This document shows positions 4,874-5,879 of a DNA stretch of 5,879 nucleotides, one piece after another. The translations under genes were made by a program, and so were the position numbers. This stretch comes from Fibrobacter sp. (GTDB lineage: Bacteria; Fibrobacterota; Fibrobacteria; Fibrobacterales; Fibrobacteraceae), in assembly GCA_012515825.1 (NCBI GenBank), contig JAAYXQ010000053.1, forward strand, positions 1 to 5,879. The letters run 5' to 3'. Position 1 is the first letter of the stretch. Each line of letters starts with the position of its first letter. Below the pieces are notes generated by a model. The model was given only the letters and a program-made list of their open reading frames with translations. It searched no databases and had not been told where the DNA came from.

Positions 4874-5879
4874 ATGCAAAAAAAATTACAAGTTCTTTTC
4901 TTCTCGTTAATGGCTTTTTCAACTGCTTTTGCAGGCTTTGAAAATTGCACATTTAATTTTGGCCGTCAATGGAAAAGCGGCGCTTCTTTATCCAACTTAG
5001 ACCATGTGGCTATATGGTTGGGTGACAACAACGATTATAATACTTATTGGGAAGGCGAAATGATTCGAACAGCCAAATCGAATAACGTCACCCCAGTAAT
5101 CTATGCCTATGTGATTGCCGAGTACGGCAAAGACAATGGATTAGTAGATTGCGACATGGGTTCTCCCAACCATTGTACTGGTGGAGCGAATATGATTCGT
5201 AACCATTGGAGTTCTATTATTTCACGTTACTCCAATTACGCACAAGGAATCGCCTCTGATTATGGAACCGATAAAGCCATCATTTGGTTGATTGAACCAG
5301 ACTTTGTCCAATACTCCGTCACGGGAGATGCAAAATCCTCCTGGAACCAAGATGGCGGAGGCATTCCAGATGCCAATCTTGCTGGAAAATATTTTAATGA
5401 AATCGTTTCTACCATTAAAGGAAAGCTTCCAAATGCTAAAATAGCTGTAGATATTTCCCCTTGGTTTAATAATGATTTGGCCACATGGTATAATTTATTT
5501 GATAAAAGTAAAATTGACTATGCCTTTACTTCTGGAGGTCGCACTCAAGGAGACAATTCTCGAATCAGAGGAGACAACAATAATAATGTCACATGGGCCA
5601 ATGTTAAATCATGGTTAGGCAAAAGTATAATTGCCGATGATGGTTATGGAGTTGGTGGAGGGAGTAATTCGGACTATCAAGAATGGATGAACACTTCAAA
5701 TCTAAATGCTAGAATTGCAGATGGCGTTATTGGATTAACCATTCAAGAACCCGTTGATTCCTATTACACTTTTGCAAAATCCAATGCCAGCTTGAATACT
5801 TGCAGCGGACAATCATCGTCTTCTGTGAAGTCAAGTTCCTCTTCTGTTCCTGTGAGCTCTTCTTCAGTTACTCCAAGTT
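4874..5879 (+). CDS. Secreted glycoside-hydrolase-like protein with Ser-rich linker (3' partial)
   Basis: The reading frame stays open to the window edge, giving 335 residues; the rest is cut off. Residues 1-20 are a clear signal peptide (MQKK, a hydrophobic core, then AFA before GFEN). Residues about 21-310 look like a (beta/alpha) barrel. Strand-like segments are HVAIWLG (44-50), VTPVIYAYV (72-80), KAIIWLIEPDF (134-144), AKIAVDISPW (188-197), KIDYAFTSGG (213-222), SIIADDGYGVGG (251-262) and GVIGLTIQEP (284-293). Glu141 and Glu292, with Asp193, Asp216 and Asp255/256, are candidate acid/base or nucleophile residues by position only. Cys93/Cys101 and Cys25/Cys310 could form disulfides, fitting export. 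From about 312 a linker SSSSVKSSSSSVPVSSSSV begins, as in Fibrobacter carbohydrate-active enzymes, so a binding or anchoring module probably follows. I cannot name the family. ATG 4874 follows GGGA (4865-4868); an in-frame TTG at 4844 would add 10 residues. Confidence 0.85.
   Translation, partial: MQKKLQVLFFSLMAFSTAFAGFENCTFNFGRQWKSGASLSNLDHVAIWLGDNNDYNTYWEGEMIRTAKSNNVTPVIYAYVIAEYGKDNGLVDCDMGSPNHCTGGANMIRNHWSSIISRYSNYAQGIASDYGTDKAIIWLIEPDFVQYSVTGDAKSSWNQDGGGIPDANLAGKYFNEIVSTIKGKLPNAKIAVDISPWFNNDLATWYNLFDKSKIDYAFTSGGRTQGDNSRIRGDNNNNVTWANVKSWLGKSIIADDGYGVGGGSNSDYQEWMNTSNLNARIADGVIGLTIQEPVDSYYTFAKSNASLNTCSGQSSSSVKSSSSSVPVSSSSVTPS

Noticed and set aside
5275..5306. GH6 cellulase assignment from the IWLIEPDF segment
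   Set aside because: GH6 proteins have a similar IEPDS-type segment, but the other GH6 signatures are missing here, so the resemblance is too local.
5260..5484. Minus-strand open frame opposite the secreted enzyme
   Set aside because: The plus strand here encodes a continuous secreted protein with clear motifs; the antisense frame has none.

Overview
The window looks like chromosomal DNA from an AT-rich, Gram-negative anaerobe of the Fibrobacterota (Fibrobacter or a close relative). Three things point this way. The last gene encodes an exported, hydrolase-like protein that ends in a polyserine/valine linker of the SSSSVKSSSSSVPVSSSSV type, a hallmark of Fibrobacter secreted proteins. The second gene looks like a lineage-specific outer-membrane protein. 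Strong Shine-Dalgarno sites are absent from most starts. This is inference from style; no marker gene settles the phylum.

Layout. Positions 1-60 hold an AT-rich terminator-like hairpin pointing right, probably the end of a gene that lies left of the window. Positions about 78-300 hold an unusual degenerate direct-repeat array with a 45-bp period inside a 112-bp period. Its last copy runs over the stop codon of rsmG, which is on the minus strand (277-1002) and encodes the 16S rRNA m7G527 methyltransferase. A 140-bp divergent intergenic region with a good palindrome (1109-1132) separates rsmG from a plus-strand gene (1143-2453). That gene encodes a 436-residue exported protein of unknown function, with a short helical N-terminal part and a long beta-rich part ending in an aromatic residue.

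After it come small hairpins and a perfect 13-bp-stem intrinsic terminator (2546-2588). The biosynthetic arginine decarboxylase gene speA (2671-4566) follows and is complete, with all expected PLP and active-site motifs. Another terminator (4600-4638) closes speA. A 307-bp gene-free stretch carries a candidate promoter and a structured leader for the final gene (4874 to beyond 5879). That gene encodes a secreted, probably TIM-barrel, glycoside-hydrolase-like enzyme that I cannot assign to a named family.

The genes do not form one operon. Each sits behind its own intergenic region, terminators separate most of them, and their roles differ: ribosome modification, envelope, polyamine synthesis and extracellular polysaccharide processing. 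The most unusual items are the repeat array, whose intact units each spell a 7-8 codon mini-ORF starting MKKL, and the unassigned secreted enzyme.
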